Source: Scylla paramamosain
Taxonomy: Eukaryota > Arthropoda > Malacostraca > Decapoda > Portunidae
Length of the DNA: 64,000 nucleotides
Assembly: GCF_035594125.1 (NCBI RefSeq)
Contig: NW_026973712.1
Span: forward strand, 68,501 to 132,500
Direction of reading: 5' to 3'
The position numbers and the translations under genes are program-made. Under the pieces are notes generated by a model that ran no database searches, was not told the DNA's origin, and saw nothing but the letters and a program-made list of their open reading frames with translations. Positions 35,323 through 46,391 of the stretch are shown here, piece by piece; positions within the stretch are counted from its first letter, which is position 1; each line of letters starts with the position of its first letter.

Positions 35323-36483
35323 ATGTCGGAACGGGAAAAGGGCTCAGGAACGCCTCGGCGTCCCCCCTCACCTGCTTCGGGAGGGAAGCGACGTGAGAAG
35401 GACCTTCTAGAAGGCGATGGCAAGCGGAGGAAGGCCTCCCGGGATAGTTCCAGTACTCAACCACCTCCCGCCTGTCCGCAGTCAGCTGCGGGCCCGAGCC
35501 ACATCGGCGATACAGCGGTGCCTCCTTCGAGTGAAGTAACTTTGGACAAGCTTTCTACCCTTTTGGGTGCTCTAATTGAAAGATTAGACCAGCCGGCAGT
35601 CCCTCCAGTGTCGGTGGAGACAAACTTCACCTTCCCCCATTCTGATGATGAGGCAGCTGAAGCGCCTCGGTGTCTGCCCGAAGCTGATCCCCTTGACGAC
35701 CTCGATCTGCTTACTGCCCCCGCTACACAGTCAACCGGTGATTCGGTGGTTGATGCGGATTTCCAGAAAGCTCTCGATGAGTTTGCTGGCCACTTCCGGG
35801 GTGAGGAAGAGACAGGTGACCCCTTATCTGACCGCCTGGCTGGCATTCTTAATGCCAGTCTGAGACGTCGGCCCTCTTCTGACGGTGTGAAGCTTACATG
35901 TGATAAGATCAAACTCCCGAGTAATGTACCCAATTTAAAGGTCCCAGCGACTAATTCTGCCATCACAAAGGCAATGAGCGTCGGTGGAAAGCTAGTTGAC
36001 ACTCGGCTGTCACTTACTAATAAACTGTTGACCAAGGCGTTGGTCCCCATTGCCTGTTGCATCAGTGATATTGGTGATAAGAAAGACAAGCCTGTAAACT
36101 ACTACCTTGATGGTCTTAATAACAGCCTGAGGCTACTGACTTCCGCTGTTAACTACATCAATCAGCTTCGGAAAGAGGTTGCTCGAACTCATGTGAATGA
36201 TTCTGCCTTGGCAGAGCTCTGCAATTGGGAGTGTGAGGTCGGCAAGGATGATTTATTCCCGTTCGATGTGATTAAGAAGTGTGAGGAAATTCACAAATCC
36301 AGGAAACTTGGGCGGCCCACCTTCCGCCCTTACAAAGCTCCTGGAAAACGATTTGCTTCACCTCGCCAGTTACCCTCACGCCCTCACTCTCAGCAGCCGA
36401 GACCACGTCACCAAACAAGGTCTTTTTTAGGCCAGAGGCCTCCCCAGGGGAAGGGGATGCCGAGACACAGAGCTCACCAGTGA
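35323..36483 (+). CDS. DIRS ORF1, gag-like protein
   Basis: 386 residues. A Lys/Arg/Ser/Pro-rich disordered N-terminus (about 1-65) is followed by acidic sequence (about 100-155) and a helical domain (about 190-330, including ITKAMSVGGKLVDTRLSLTN and LNNSLRLLTSAVNYINQLRK). The C-terminus is Arg/Pro/Gln-rich (about 335-386) and likely binds RNA. There is no zinc knuckle. It is the counterpart of the gag-like first ORF of DIRS elements by position; direct homology to Gag cannot be shown by eye. Its stop overlaps the next frame, whose first ATG is at 36510. Confidence 0.75.
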   Translation: MSEREKGSGTPRRPPSPASGGKRREKDLLEGDGKRRKASRDSSSTQPPPACPQSAAGPSHIGDTAVPPSSEVTLDKLSTLLGALIERLDQPAVPPVSVETNFTFPHSDDEAAEAPRCLPEADPLDDLDLLTAPATQSTGDSVVDADFQKALDEFAGHFRGEEETGDPLSDRLAGILNASLRRRPSSDGVKLTCDKIKLPSNVPNLKVPATNSAITKAMSVGGKLVDTRLSLTNKLLTKALVPIACCISDIGDKKDKPVNYYLDGLNNSLRLLTSAVNYINQLRKEVARTHVNDSALAELCNWECEVGKDDLFPFDVIKKCEEIHKSRKLGRPTFRPYKAPGKRFASPRQLPSRPHSQQPRPRHQTRSFLGQRPPQGKGMPRHRAHQ

Positions 36484-36509
36484 AAGTACCTTTGGTAAGT
36501 CCCTTGTTA

Positions 36510-38555
36510 ATGGACTTGATTAATACTCCGGATAATTTTCATGGGGGAAAAATCTTTGATGCCAGGTTACAGTGGAACCTTCTTTCCTCGGATAAATGGA
36601 TCTATGATGTGGTACATGGAAAATTTTTAGCTTTTGTGCGTGTCCCCATACAGGGGAGCCCTCCGGCTCCTCTTAGCTTGTCACTTTCAGATGAAAAAGC
36701 GCTGGACTCTGCCATGCTAAAGTTCTTGGAGCAGAGGATAGTTGAATTATGTGCACCAGGGGGACATGGTTTTCTTTCTAACATTTTTCCTACCATTAAG
36801 AGAGACGGCACAGCTAGAGTCATTCTGAATTTGAAAGAACTTAACGAATATGTGGACCATATACATTTTAAGATGGATACTCTCAAAGATGTGCTACCTT
36901 TAATCCACCAGAACTGTCATTTCATGTCTATTGACTTCAAAGACGCTTATTTTTCAGTCTATGTGAGGCCAGAGGACAGGAATTGGTTTAAATTTACTTG
37001 GCGTAACTCTACGTTCCGCTTTACTTGCCTTCCACAGGGTTTGACTTCAGCACCCCGTATTTTCACTAAATTGTTAAAACCTGTCCTCTCGCATCTTCAT
37101 AAGTTGGGAATTTTCGTGTCATGCTATTTGGATGATTGCATCTTTATTGCTGACTCTGCTGACGTTTTAGGATCTAATGTGCTTTACGCTCTACACCTTT
37201 TTGACTCCTTAGGGCTCACAGTAAATCCTCACAAATCGGTCCTAGAGCCTACCCAAGAGATTGAGTTTCTTGGTGTGGTATTAAACTCTGTAGACATGAC
37301 TGCCACTCTGACACCCAGGAGGAGGAAGCACATTAAGGCACAGGGTTCACTTCTACTGAACAAAGATGTTATATCCTTACTTGAACTCTCCTCCTTTATT
37401 GGTATGGCTGTAGCCTCTGACCCTGCCGTGGAGTTGGCACCACTCAGGTATAAGTACTTGGAAATAATTCGTAACAAGGAACTCGCACGGCATCATGGGA
37501 ATTATAACTCACCTGTTATCTTGGACAATCATGCTCAGGGGTTAATCAAATGGTGGATTAATAATATAGATTCACAAACAAAGTCGTTACGATCCAGTCC
37601 CCACCAACTAGAATTGTTTTGTGACGCCTCCCTGACTGGCTGGGGCGCAGTGGTGGGGAATGCCAGGACTGCTGGTCACTGGGCTCATGATGAACTGGAT
37701 CACATCAACTGTTTAGAATTAAAAGCTATTCTCATGGGTCTACAGTCTCTTTGCAAGGATAATTGGGGTACTCATATTCGCCTCCGTTCTGACAGTGTCA
37801 CTGCACTTACCTGTTTAGATCGTTGTGGCAGTACTAAACTTTACCTTCATGTGATAGTGGAACAAATTTTTGAATGGGCTCTGTCAAGGGGTATTACTTT
37901 GTCAACACAGCATATACAGGGCCTACATAATACAGAGGCAGACAAACTATCCCGATTGAAAAACATGGATGCGGAATGGATGTTACTGCCTCATATTTTC
38001 CAAAGCATTTCTCAACTCTATTACACACCTGATGTTGACCTGTTTGCCACTCGCATAAATACACAATTACCTGCTTATGTTTCCTGGAAGCCAGATCCCT
38101 GTGCCATTCATGTTAATGCCTTCACGATGACTTGGTCAAATAAGAACTTCTATGCTTTCCCACCTTTCAGTATTATATCAAGGGTCCTCCAAAAGCTCCA
38201 GGAAGACGAAGCTACAGTGATGGTGATTCTTCCTCTATGGCCGACTCAAGTATGGTTCCCGACAGCCCTCCGCTTGCTAACGGCACCTCCTGTGCTTCTC
38301 CCCCGTTTTCCTCTCGTGCTGCCACAAAATCCAACTCTCACACATCCTCGGTCTCAAGTGTTGATCTTGACAGCGATGGTATTATCAGGGAATCGTACCA
38401 AAGTCGCGGCCTTTCGCCGGAAGTTGCCGGATTTCTGCTGCACTCCTGGAGGGAGAGCACGAGAGTACAGTATGGGTCGCATATTAAGAAATGGTTGTCA
38501 TTTTGCTTCGGCAGGAAAATTGATCTCTTTCAGCCATCTTCAGCTGACCTTTTAG
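36510..38555 (+). CDS. DIRS reverse transcriptase-RNase H
   Basis: The frame is open from 36480 (a GTG overlapping the ORF1 stop) and the first ATG is at 36510, giving 681 residues; positions here count from 36480. RT palm: IDFKDAYFSV with D152, CLPQGLTSAPRIF (about 183-195) and the catalytic YLDD at 216-219. RNase H: LFCDASLTGWGA with D382, CLELKAILMG with E413, LRSDSVTAL with D438, and D488 in NTEADKLSRL. A DIRS-typical extension follows (DVDLFATRINTQLPAYVSW, NFYAFPPFS). The last 319 bases overlap the recombinase in another frame. The enzyme copies element RNA to DNA; no motif is broken. Confidence 0.92.
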   Translation: MDLINTPDNFHGGKIFDARLQWNLLSSDKWIYDVVHGKFLAFVRVPIQGSPPAPLSLSLSDEKALDSAMLKFLEQRIVELCAPGGHGFLSNIFPTIKRDGTARVILNLKELNEYVDHIHFKMDTLKDVLPLIHQNCHFMSIDFKDAYFSVYVRPEDRNWFKFTWRNSTFRFTCLPQGLTSAPRIFTKLLKPVLSHLHKLGIFVSCYLDDCIFIADSADVLGSNVLYALHLFDSLGLTVNPHKSVLEPTQEIEFLGVVLNSVDMTATLTPRRRKHIKAQGSLLLNKDVISLLELSSFIGMAVASDPAVELAPLRYKYLEIIRNKELARHHGNYNSPVILDNHAQGLIKWWINNIDSQTKSLRSSPHQLELFCDASLTGWGAVVGNARTAGHWAHDELDHINCLELKAILMGLQSLCKDNWGTHIRLRSDSVTALTCLDRCGSTKLYLHVIVEQIFEWALSRGITLSTQHIQGLHNTEADKLSRLKNMDAEWMLLPHIFQSISQLYYTPDVDLFATRINTQLPAYVSWKPDPCAIHVNAFTMTWSNKNFYAFPPFSIISRVLQKLQEDEATVMVILPLWPTQVWFPTALRLLTAPPVLLPRFPLVLPQNPTLTHPRSQVLILTAMVLSGNRTKVAAFRRKLPDFCCTPGGRAREYSMGRILRNGCHFASAGKLISFSHLQLTF

Positions 38556-39343
38556 ATTTCCTCCTTTCCGAATTTAGGAGGGGTGCAGGTAGGACTTACA
38601 GCTCCATCAATACGTTACGGTCGGCCATCTCGGCAGTGGCAAGTATCAATGGCCAGCCGGCAGGACAACATCCCTTAGCTACAAGGTTTATGAAAGCAGT
38701 CTTTCAGGTGAGACCGTCCTTACCCCGCTACGGTACGACCTGGGATCCTCACTTGATCTTGGATCACATCATAGGTCTTGGGCCCGATAAAGATTTGTCC
38801 TTGATTCAGTTATCAAGGAAGCTAACAATCCTTATGTTGCTCCTCTCTGGTCAACGCGGTCAGACTTTACATATGTTAGACATTAGGAACATGACTGTTT
38901 CGGACAGTCGGGTCTCTTTTAGGATTGGTGATCCGCTAAAAACTTCTAGGCCAGGTACACACTTGTCAGAATTGGTTTTCGTAGCCTATCCCCCAGACAG
39001 GAGGTTATGTGTTGTCACCTCAACGATGAGCTATCTAGAACGCACAAACAACATGCGGGGTTCGCTCACGGGTTTCTTTCTCACAACAAGACCTCCAGTC
39101 AAACTGGCTTCACGGGACACATTACGTCGCTGGACGAAAGATGTCATGCGAGCTGCTGGCATTAATCTTGGCATTTTTTCACCTCATTCTACCAGGTCGG
39201 CGTCAGCCAGTAAGGCGGCCCTGCGGCTCCCTTTGTCGACAATTATCTCTACTATTGGCTGGACCAGAGAATCTACATTCACGAAGTACTACAGGAAGCC
39301 CATAATTGATGCTGGTGAATTTTCCAGAACTGTACTCTCATAA
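38237..39343 (+). CDS. DIRS tyrosine recombinase
   Basis: 368 residues that integrate the circular DNA copy by site-specific recombination. A disordered Ser-rich N-terminus (1-60) is followed by a core-binding domain (about 60-160) and the catalytic domain. Catalytic residues: R207 in LLLSGQRGQTL, H317 and R320 in PHSTRSAS (HxxR), W342 in IGWTRES, and the nucleophile Y351 or Y352 in TKYYRKP. The ATG at 38237 lies inside the RT gene, overlapping by 319 bases in another frame. The whole active-site set is present. It is related to phage integrases and Crypton recombinases, but the RT context fixes it as DIRS. Confidence 0.93.
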   Translation: MADSSMVPDSPPLANGTSCASPPFSSRAATKSNSHTSSVSSVDLDSDGIIRESYQSRGLSPEVAGFLLHSWRESTRVQYGSHIKKWLSFCFGRKIDLFQPSSADLLDFLLSEFRRGAGRTYSSINTLRSAISAVASINGQPAGQHPLATRFMKAVFQVRPSLPRYGTTWDPHLILDHIIGLGPDKDLSLIQLSRKLTILMLLLSGQRGQTLHMLDIRNMTVSDSRVSFRIGDPLKTSRPGTHLSELVFVAYPPDRRLCVVTSTMSYLERTNNMRGSLTGFFLTTRPPVKLASRDTLRRWTKDVMRAAGINLGIFSPHSTRSASASKAALRLPLSTIISTIGWTRESTFTKYYRKPIIDAGEFSRTVLS

Positions 39344-39503
39344 CTTGTAGTTCTTCACGCGCATTATTGTTGTAAGCCGTGCTGTTGTTGTACTTGTTTG
39401 GGTTTGTTACTGAATATTGGGTAATAAAAGGCTGTTCATGCTTCCACATTATTGTTCTTTAGCCTTTGAGTGGCTTGATAGGTTTGAGGAACCACTCTAA
39501 AGT

Positions 39504-39551
39504 TCTCGTTGACTACCGGTGACGTCAGTTAAATAGTCGTGAAGTGAAATT
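39504..39551 (+). repeat. DIRS right inverted terminal repeat
   Basis: 48 bases, reverse complement of 35026-35073. Its last four bases (aatt) are also the first four of the adjoining foldback. Confidence 0.92.
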
Positions 39552-39839
39552 GGGAGATTAAACGAATACTTACCAAGTATGATGTTTGATCGTAATTTCA
39601 CGAACATTTAACTGCGTCACTGAGGTAGTAAACGCCCTCCCTCCCTTCCCTAGTCTCTTGTAGCTCAGTTGTAGCTACAACTTGAATATTCTGGCTGCTT
39701 CCTCAAACCTATTCTCTGAAGGACTGACGTGGAGCTGGTGAAGCGGGCATCTCGTTTACTACCTCAGTGACGCAGTTAAATGTTCGTGAAATTACGATCA
39801 AACATCATACTTGGTAAGTATTCGTTTAATCTCCCAATT
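39548..39839 (-). mobile_element. 292-bp DIRS-derived foldback (non-autonomous)
   Basis: Arms 39548-39634 and 39753-39839 are identical 87-base inverted repeats around a 118-base centre. The inner arm ends (aatttcacgaacatttaac, gtagtaaacg) are a diverged version of the adjacent DIRS terminal repeat. The centre carries inverted copies of DIRS internal-end words (39720-39754 matches 35070-35103; 'cctcaaacc' near 39703 matches 'ggtttgagg' near 39481). So it looks like a deletion derivative of a related DIRS, inserted tail-to-tail. It has no coding capacity. Confidence 0.85.
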
Positions 39840-40366
<527 letters not shown>

Positions 40367-40373
40367 ACCTGTC

Positions 40374-40390
40374 TTAACCCTTTCATTCCG
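40374..40390 (+). mobile_element. Possible piggyBac-like terminus
   Basis: TTAA followed by CCCTTTCATTCCG at 40374-40390 resembles a piggyBac-type end (TTAA target plus a CCC-starting inverted repeat). I could not find the matching right end or a transposase, so this is only a hint. Confidence 0.2.
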
Positions 40391-41439
40391 GTGACCATAT
40401 ATGAACGATTGCATCAGTGCGTCCGTAGCGATGGCGATCGTTCCCGTAATCAAGAATTTTCGCGCCTCAATTTTGAGCTCCAAGCGCGGTTTCCCGAGTC
40501 AGATGGCGCGTGGAAGTGTCTGGCATCTGTTTCCATCCGTAATGTTGCCAGATTGATGTGCGGCTGAAATTCTTCATGGACTCATTTTTTGTCGATTAAA
40601 TATGCAAACTTGTATCGAGAGAGGCGATGCCTGACGCGCTTCTCATTTTTATGTAGGAGTGAATGATGGCTGAGGTGAGGCCTCGTCATACTGAACACTT
40701 ATGTAGTGATTTCATTAATAACTTTTCATGAAGGAAACGAGTGCTTCACCGCTGCGGCAGGAGAACAATTCCGCCCACTCCTCAATGAATATTGCTTTTT
40801 CAACCATCAAGGAATTGTCAGGAGGCACTGCAATTGGAAAAAAAAAACATCTATGATGAACAAACTGATTAGTTTGACAGGAGGTGTACACGGCGTTACA
40901 TGGCACAGAAGTGGAAAGAAGCGGCACTTTGTTGTTGTGTTGCTGCAAGTCAAGGAGTGACAGCCTCGGGCAGCGAGGCTAGTGGTGAGAGTTTTCTCTC
41001 CTTGTGAAAACTTTTCCCATCAGGGAATACAAAGTTCGATGTCGTAATGGTGGACGAAATATTTCATTAGCGCCATAAGGACCGTCAATCCAAATTTACT
41101 GAAGTGTCAGCTGACGGAAGCTGACGCTGGTGTTCGCGAGATGAGAAAGTTTGTTTCTCTACACTTTACACGTGACACGTTTATGTGAAATGAAGGAGAA
41201 GACATTGCTCTTAGTGTATATTAGTAGTGGCCTCAAACTTACTCCCAATAATAACAAATTAATGTCCCGCTCCAGCTGACTTTCAAGATCAAGACTAATC
41301 GCCTTTCGGTGTTGCGTCACGAGGTCTATTCAGCCAGTGAGAATAAGCTGTCCTCACCGCACACTGTCTCTGACTTCCACACAGAACAGTGTGTGCCCGA
41401 GTGTAGCTTCAGTGCTTCACGGCAAGCAGAAGATAGAAG

Positions 41440-41477
<38 letters not shown>

Positions 41478-42295
41478 GTATTACATAGACTGTCACGTTT
41501 TGTGAGTCACGTGGGAAGCGTGGGAAGCGACGGAAACAAAAAAATATAACCACTAAAAAAAAAAAAAAAACTATGATAAGCACAAAGAAAGGAGCGTTGA
41601 TGGAGCGTGCGGGAAGGAAAGATTGAAATGGAAACAAAGAAGAAAAAAAGAATTGAGGCAGTGATGGATAAACGAAAGGAGAGTGACGCCTGGCTGGGGA
41701 AGTTCGAGGTCATGGTGAGTGTAAACACAACCCAACACGAAGACAAACACACGACAAAAGAAGACGACTCCCCTGCTGGGTGCAGAATGCTGTGGTTCTG
41801 GAGCCTCGCACCACGGATCGTGGCGGCGCGTGTGTGTCAAGACTTACCAAGTACACAAAATTATTCTTACTCTCATGAACGCTTAATTCAAGAAAAATAT
41901 AGAGTGATTCTATCAATTTCGGAATAGCTGGCAAGCCTGGCTGTCTGAAACGTCTGAAACGTCACGAAGGCGTGTAGCGCATCACATCGGGATTCGAATC
42001 TTTGAGTCGTTGATCACAGATATCAGATGCAAAGTGGACGTCAGCCAACCTCCGGCATTCCATAGCCATTCATCATGGAGACTTCGTAAGACACGCGTGT
42101 TGGTATTGTTACTTTGCATCTTGAGGGACTCAAATGCAGAAATTTCGAGACGCTCAGGTGTACCGACACCCTGCAGGGCTACCAGTGCATCTCTCTCTTA
42201 AACAATATTTTCCGTATTTTTTCGTTCGTTGAGTCAAAATGACACGGGCAATTTTAGTAAGAATATTTTTCTGTATCACTGTACGTCTGGGAAAA
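40391..42295. other. Unassigned region with (GT)n
   Basis: GT run at about 41442-41474 and A runs near 41552; only short frames, no gene recognised. Confidence 0.5.
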
Positions 42296-42299
42296 AAAA

Positions 42300-42533
42300 A
42301 TATATACATAATTAAGGCGTGGACATGGAAGAAAAATATACATAATTAAGGCGTGGAAATGTAAGAAAAATATACATAATTAAGGCGTGGACATGGAAGA
42401 AAAATATACATAATTAAGGCGTAGAAATGGAAGAAAAATATACATAATTAAGGCGTGGAAATGGAAGAAAAATATACATAATTAAGGCGTGGAAATGGAA
42501 GAAAAATATACATAATTAGGGCGTGGAAATGGA
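42300..42533. repeat. 34-bp minisatellite, about 7 copies
   Basis: The unit 'aaggcgtggaaatggaagaa' plus 'aaatatacataatt' (34 bases) is repeated about seven times, with single-base variants such as 'gtggacatg' versus 'gtggaaatg', 'gtagaaatg' and 'attagggcg'. Confidence 0.93.
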
Positions 42534-42602
42534 AAAGGACGGGAAAGATAGACGAGGAAAAAAGGCAGAGCTATTCTGTAATGAGTATTAATCTAAGGTC
42601 TG

Positions 42603-42606
<4 letters not shown>

Positions 42607-42660
<54 letters not shown>
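42607..42660. repeat. (GA)n microsatellite
   Basis: Pure GA run. Confidence 0.97.
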
Positions 42661-42663
<3 letters not shown>

Positions 42664-43478
42664 TTCTTTCCTTCCTTCCTCCATGCCAGTGGAGTGTTGA
42701 GTGTTGTGTGGTTCATGAGGGAGCTGGACAGGACAGCAGCGGCAGGGAAGGGGGCGCGGCAGGGAGGGAAGGGGGGGACGGACGGCAGGGGAGGGTCTTG
42801 AGACATCGCAGGCAAATTAGCCGTCCAGTTTTTCCGCTCCTGCCACCCGCGCCTTTGATCAGCACCATTATTCTGCCATCTTGTCTTGCCAGTTAATCTT
42901 GGGGCGTCTTTCATCACTGAGGGACGCGCCGCCCTTGCCGAGCTGATGGGGTGATGGGTAGGGAGGTGATGGGATGATGGGTGGACAGGTGTTGGGTGGT
43001 GGGTGATAGACAGACAGGTGATGGGGTGCAGGGTGATGGGTTACAGCATGCAGCCGTCGCTACCGTTCATATTCTTTATAACTTTTATTTTCTATTTTTT
43101 CTCGTCTTCTTTCTTGTGACTCCCCATTTATCTCACCTGTACACCTTATCTCACCTGTACAAATCATCTACCGTACCTTACTTGATTGATTAACCTTATT
43201 ATCGTCTCCTCCATCTTTACTTCCCTGTATTCGTGTCGCGTCGTGTAACTACTCATGTATTTGCTTATAGTTATGTTTCTTGCTGTATCTGTAAACACAC
43301 CACCAATAAAACTGAGCGGGGAGTCTTGCTCGAAGCTGTGCAGTGTGTCCTTGCAAGCCGCGCCGCCGCAAGTCGCCCTGGCTGAGCGGGACAAGACGAG
43401 GCCCAAGGAAGCGAGTTAGCCGAGTATCGCGGGATCCATCTCGGCCACGTCCTGCTTGTTTGTCTTGATCTTGCGCGG

Positions 43479-43560
<82 letters not shown>

Positions 43561-44329
43561 CCACCTTTAAAGAACGTGGTGATGACAAGAGTTCACACAG
43601 GAATATTGCATCAGGGGAGGAGTCTTGCACATCTTAGCTCAGTGACAGCGAGGGGAGAGGAGGGCGAGCTACAGCTGGGAGAAGCGAGTGGAGGGGGGCG
43701 AGGGAGCTGTCAGCAATGTCAGAGGTCACGGAGGAGGGATAAAAGGGGAGAGGCGTGAGTTAAGAGGCCTTTCCCTGTCTTAGGCCTGAAACGCTTCCCT
43801 CTCTCATCACAACTGTTTTCAAAGGTCACAGAGGTCATTAGCCGAATATTGAAGAGTGATTCCCCAGTTGATAATGTAGAAATCTTGTTAATCTGTTACG
43901 AGAATCATAAAAAAATAAAAGATAAAAAATCCTCAATTTCATGTAGAGCCTATTGAAAGCCTATTGAAAGTAGTGGAGTTTCTGGCAGAAATGTCTCATA
44001 ATTCGGGTTTTAGTATGTTACCAAAGGTTTGAGGTACCGTGTCCTGTCCTTTTTCGCAAATAAAATCTTAACAGGGCGTCGGATGAGGATGCTGTTTTGG
44101 CAGTGAATGTTTGATACCCCGAGCTGACTGGCAAAAATATGATTTGGTCTCGTATCTTCATAATAGAGCCAATGTAAACTTTGCTAAAATTTACGAGTAC
44201 AGGCACTGGCAGCGAGACTAGATGTCGTCATGATGGATACCCCGCCCACTCATCCTTTCGTGGCGTCGATGTGAAGTTAAGTAGGACCTGAGAGCAATCA
44301 CCCATCCAACCAGCATTTCTGTCGTTTTG

Positions 44330-44364
<35 letters not shown>

Positions 44365-45129
44365 CCTTGGCGCCCAGTCCCCCCGAGCCTCGCACAGATA
44401 AGCCGAAGGTAACAATTTTCCGTCTCTCCCTGTCAGTATTTAGCATAATTTCTAGGGTTTTCCAGGTGTTTCCAGGTGTTTTCCTAGACTCCTATGCGGA
44501 GTAGGGGGTGGTGGAGGGGGGATTTGGAGTATGGAAGAGGAGGAGGAGGTACGGAAAGGAAAAGACGAGGAAAAAAAAAAACTTTTCGGCAACATATTAT
44601 TATTTTCCTTTTATTGATGGAGTTGTCATTGTTTTGATATTTAATTTATTAATAGAAAGACATACTAAATTATAAAATATAATAAGATCTGTTCTAGCTG
44701 TGCTTTTGTTTGTCGACAAAATAACAACTTCGTCACTTTATTTAATTTCACTTTTTCTTACCGGCACGCGTAGGTTTGCATTGGTATTTAATTTAAGACT
44801 TAAAAAAATGTAAGAAACATGTACCAAATAATAATATCCAACAAGAATTAGTGTTTTCTTTATTTATCTAGCAAGTAAATTTTTTTTTGTATTTATAATC
44901 TGTAATATAATCTAGTCTGGCCGTGTTTCCTTTCTCGATATTATTTTGTTTTTATGGTACCGTTCGTAAAAGTTACAGATTGTTTTTTTTTAGTTTTCGT
45001 TATTATTACTGAGATCGGTAATGTTTTTATATTTTGTGTATTAGTTAAAGTAAAGGGTAAATCAGAAAATGTAGTGTACTCGTATTCCTGTCCGGGCGTC
45101 TTCTTTCTTTTCGCAATTTTCAAAATGAA
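42661..45129. repeat. Unassigned region with microsatellites
   Basis: GA 43483-43558 and CA 44333-44360; AT-rich sequence from 44570 to 45130. Only short frames; no gene recognised. Confidence 0.5.
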
Positions 45130-45501
45130 TTGCGTTACGTAAATATAAGGCCCAAGACGGCCATTTTCCCTGCCTCCCTCTCTGTCTGTACATCAATATT
45201 CAGCTAAACTCCCGAGTGTTTCCAGACTTGAAGTGAAGAAAAAAGAGAATTGACCACGGAAATAGATAAACAACCCATAAAATGCCTCAAATAAGGTACT
45301 GAGTAGTGCCCCGTTCAGAGCGCACACTCCGAAAACGCGACGTCATCAGACCTTCCCCCTTGGCCGCCACTGTGTGTGTGTGATTCACACACACACAGTG
45401 TGTGTGAATCACACACACTGCTTGTTACCCAGCAAGCCGTCTGCTTGTCACCCAGCAAGCCGTTTCCCTACGGAAAGAGCTCAGAATGATCTTCGGGTAG
45501 G

Positions 45502-45548
<47 letters not shown>

Positions 45549-45742
45549 TGCGCTACGTAAATATAAGGGCTGAGAGGCAGATTTTTCCCTGCCTCCCTCC
45601 CTGTCTGTACATCAATATTTAGCTAAACTTTCGGGTGTTCTTAGATTCAGACGTGAAGGAAATCCAGAGTGAACCATGAAAATAGATAAATAACCCAAAA
45701 ATGTCTCAAATAAGTTGAAGGATTGCAGGCCCGTTCATTGCA
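45130..45742. repeat. Diverged direct duplication flanking a (GT/CA) palindrome
   Basis: About 45130-45320 and 45548-45742 share the ordered words 'tacgtaaatataagg', 'ccctgcctccct', 'ctgtctgtacatcaatatt', 'agctaaac', 'aaatagataaa' and 'ctcaaataag'. Between them, 'gtgtgtgattcacacacac' and its reverse complement form an inverted repeat (about 45374-45418), followed by a GT run at 45504-45546. Confidence 0.85.
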
Positions 45743-45917
45743 GGCCATGAAAACCCTCCTTTCCCCTCCAGTTCCCTCCCCAGCCTGCTCCTCCCTGCCC
45801 CCTCCCAACCCCGTGCCTGTGTCACTGCCCACCACCTTACCTCTCCTTCCTCTGCCCTATGTGTATGTGTGTGTGTGTGTGTGTGTGTAATGGGATATTG
45901 TAACTTAACGGTACTAA

Positions 45918-45988
<71 letters not shown>

Positions 45989-46244
45989 CTCCTCCTCCTC
46001 CTCCAGTCCTTCTTCTAACACATCCGTGACAAAATTTCTTAGCTTTTTCCACACCTATTGGTGGAACTCCTCCAATTTCCTCCACCACTTCACTTTCCTC
46101 CATCTGCCCCAGACCTTCCTTCATCCCTCACCCGTCTCACCTCAGCCAGGGGGAGGCAAGGGAGGCATTGAGAAGGAGAAAAGTGAGGAAAAGTAGGAGG
46201 GAGTGAGAATATGACATGGAGGAAGGATTAGAGAGATAGACTGG

Positions 46245-46278
<34 letters not shown>

Positions 46279-46353
46279 TATGAGTGTGATAGTGTGGTGC
46301 TAATAGTAATAGTGGTATTGGTAGTAGTGGTGGTGGTGGTGGTAGTGATCAAG

Positions 46354-46391
<38 letters not shown>

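Larger units (their letters stand above)
35026..39551 (+). mobile_element. Complete DIRS-type tyrosine-recombinase retrotransposon
   Basis: 4,526 bp bounded by 48-bp inverted terminal repeats (35026-35073 and 39504-39551) that match throughout. Inside, in three frames, are a gag-like ORF1, an RT/RNase H ORF and a tyrosine recombinase. Inverted termini plus a tyrosine recombinase instead of a DDE integrase define the DIRS order, which inserts via a circular intermediate without target duplication. All three frames are intact. A DIRS-derived 292-bp foldback adjoins the right end. Confidence 0.92.

Noticed and set aside
41984..42004. B-box-like 'gggattcgaatctttgag' as a tRNA gene
   Set aside because: No acceptor stem or A box could be placed around it.
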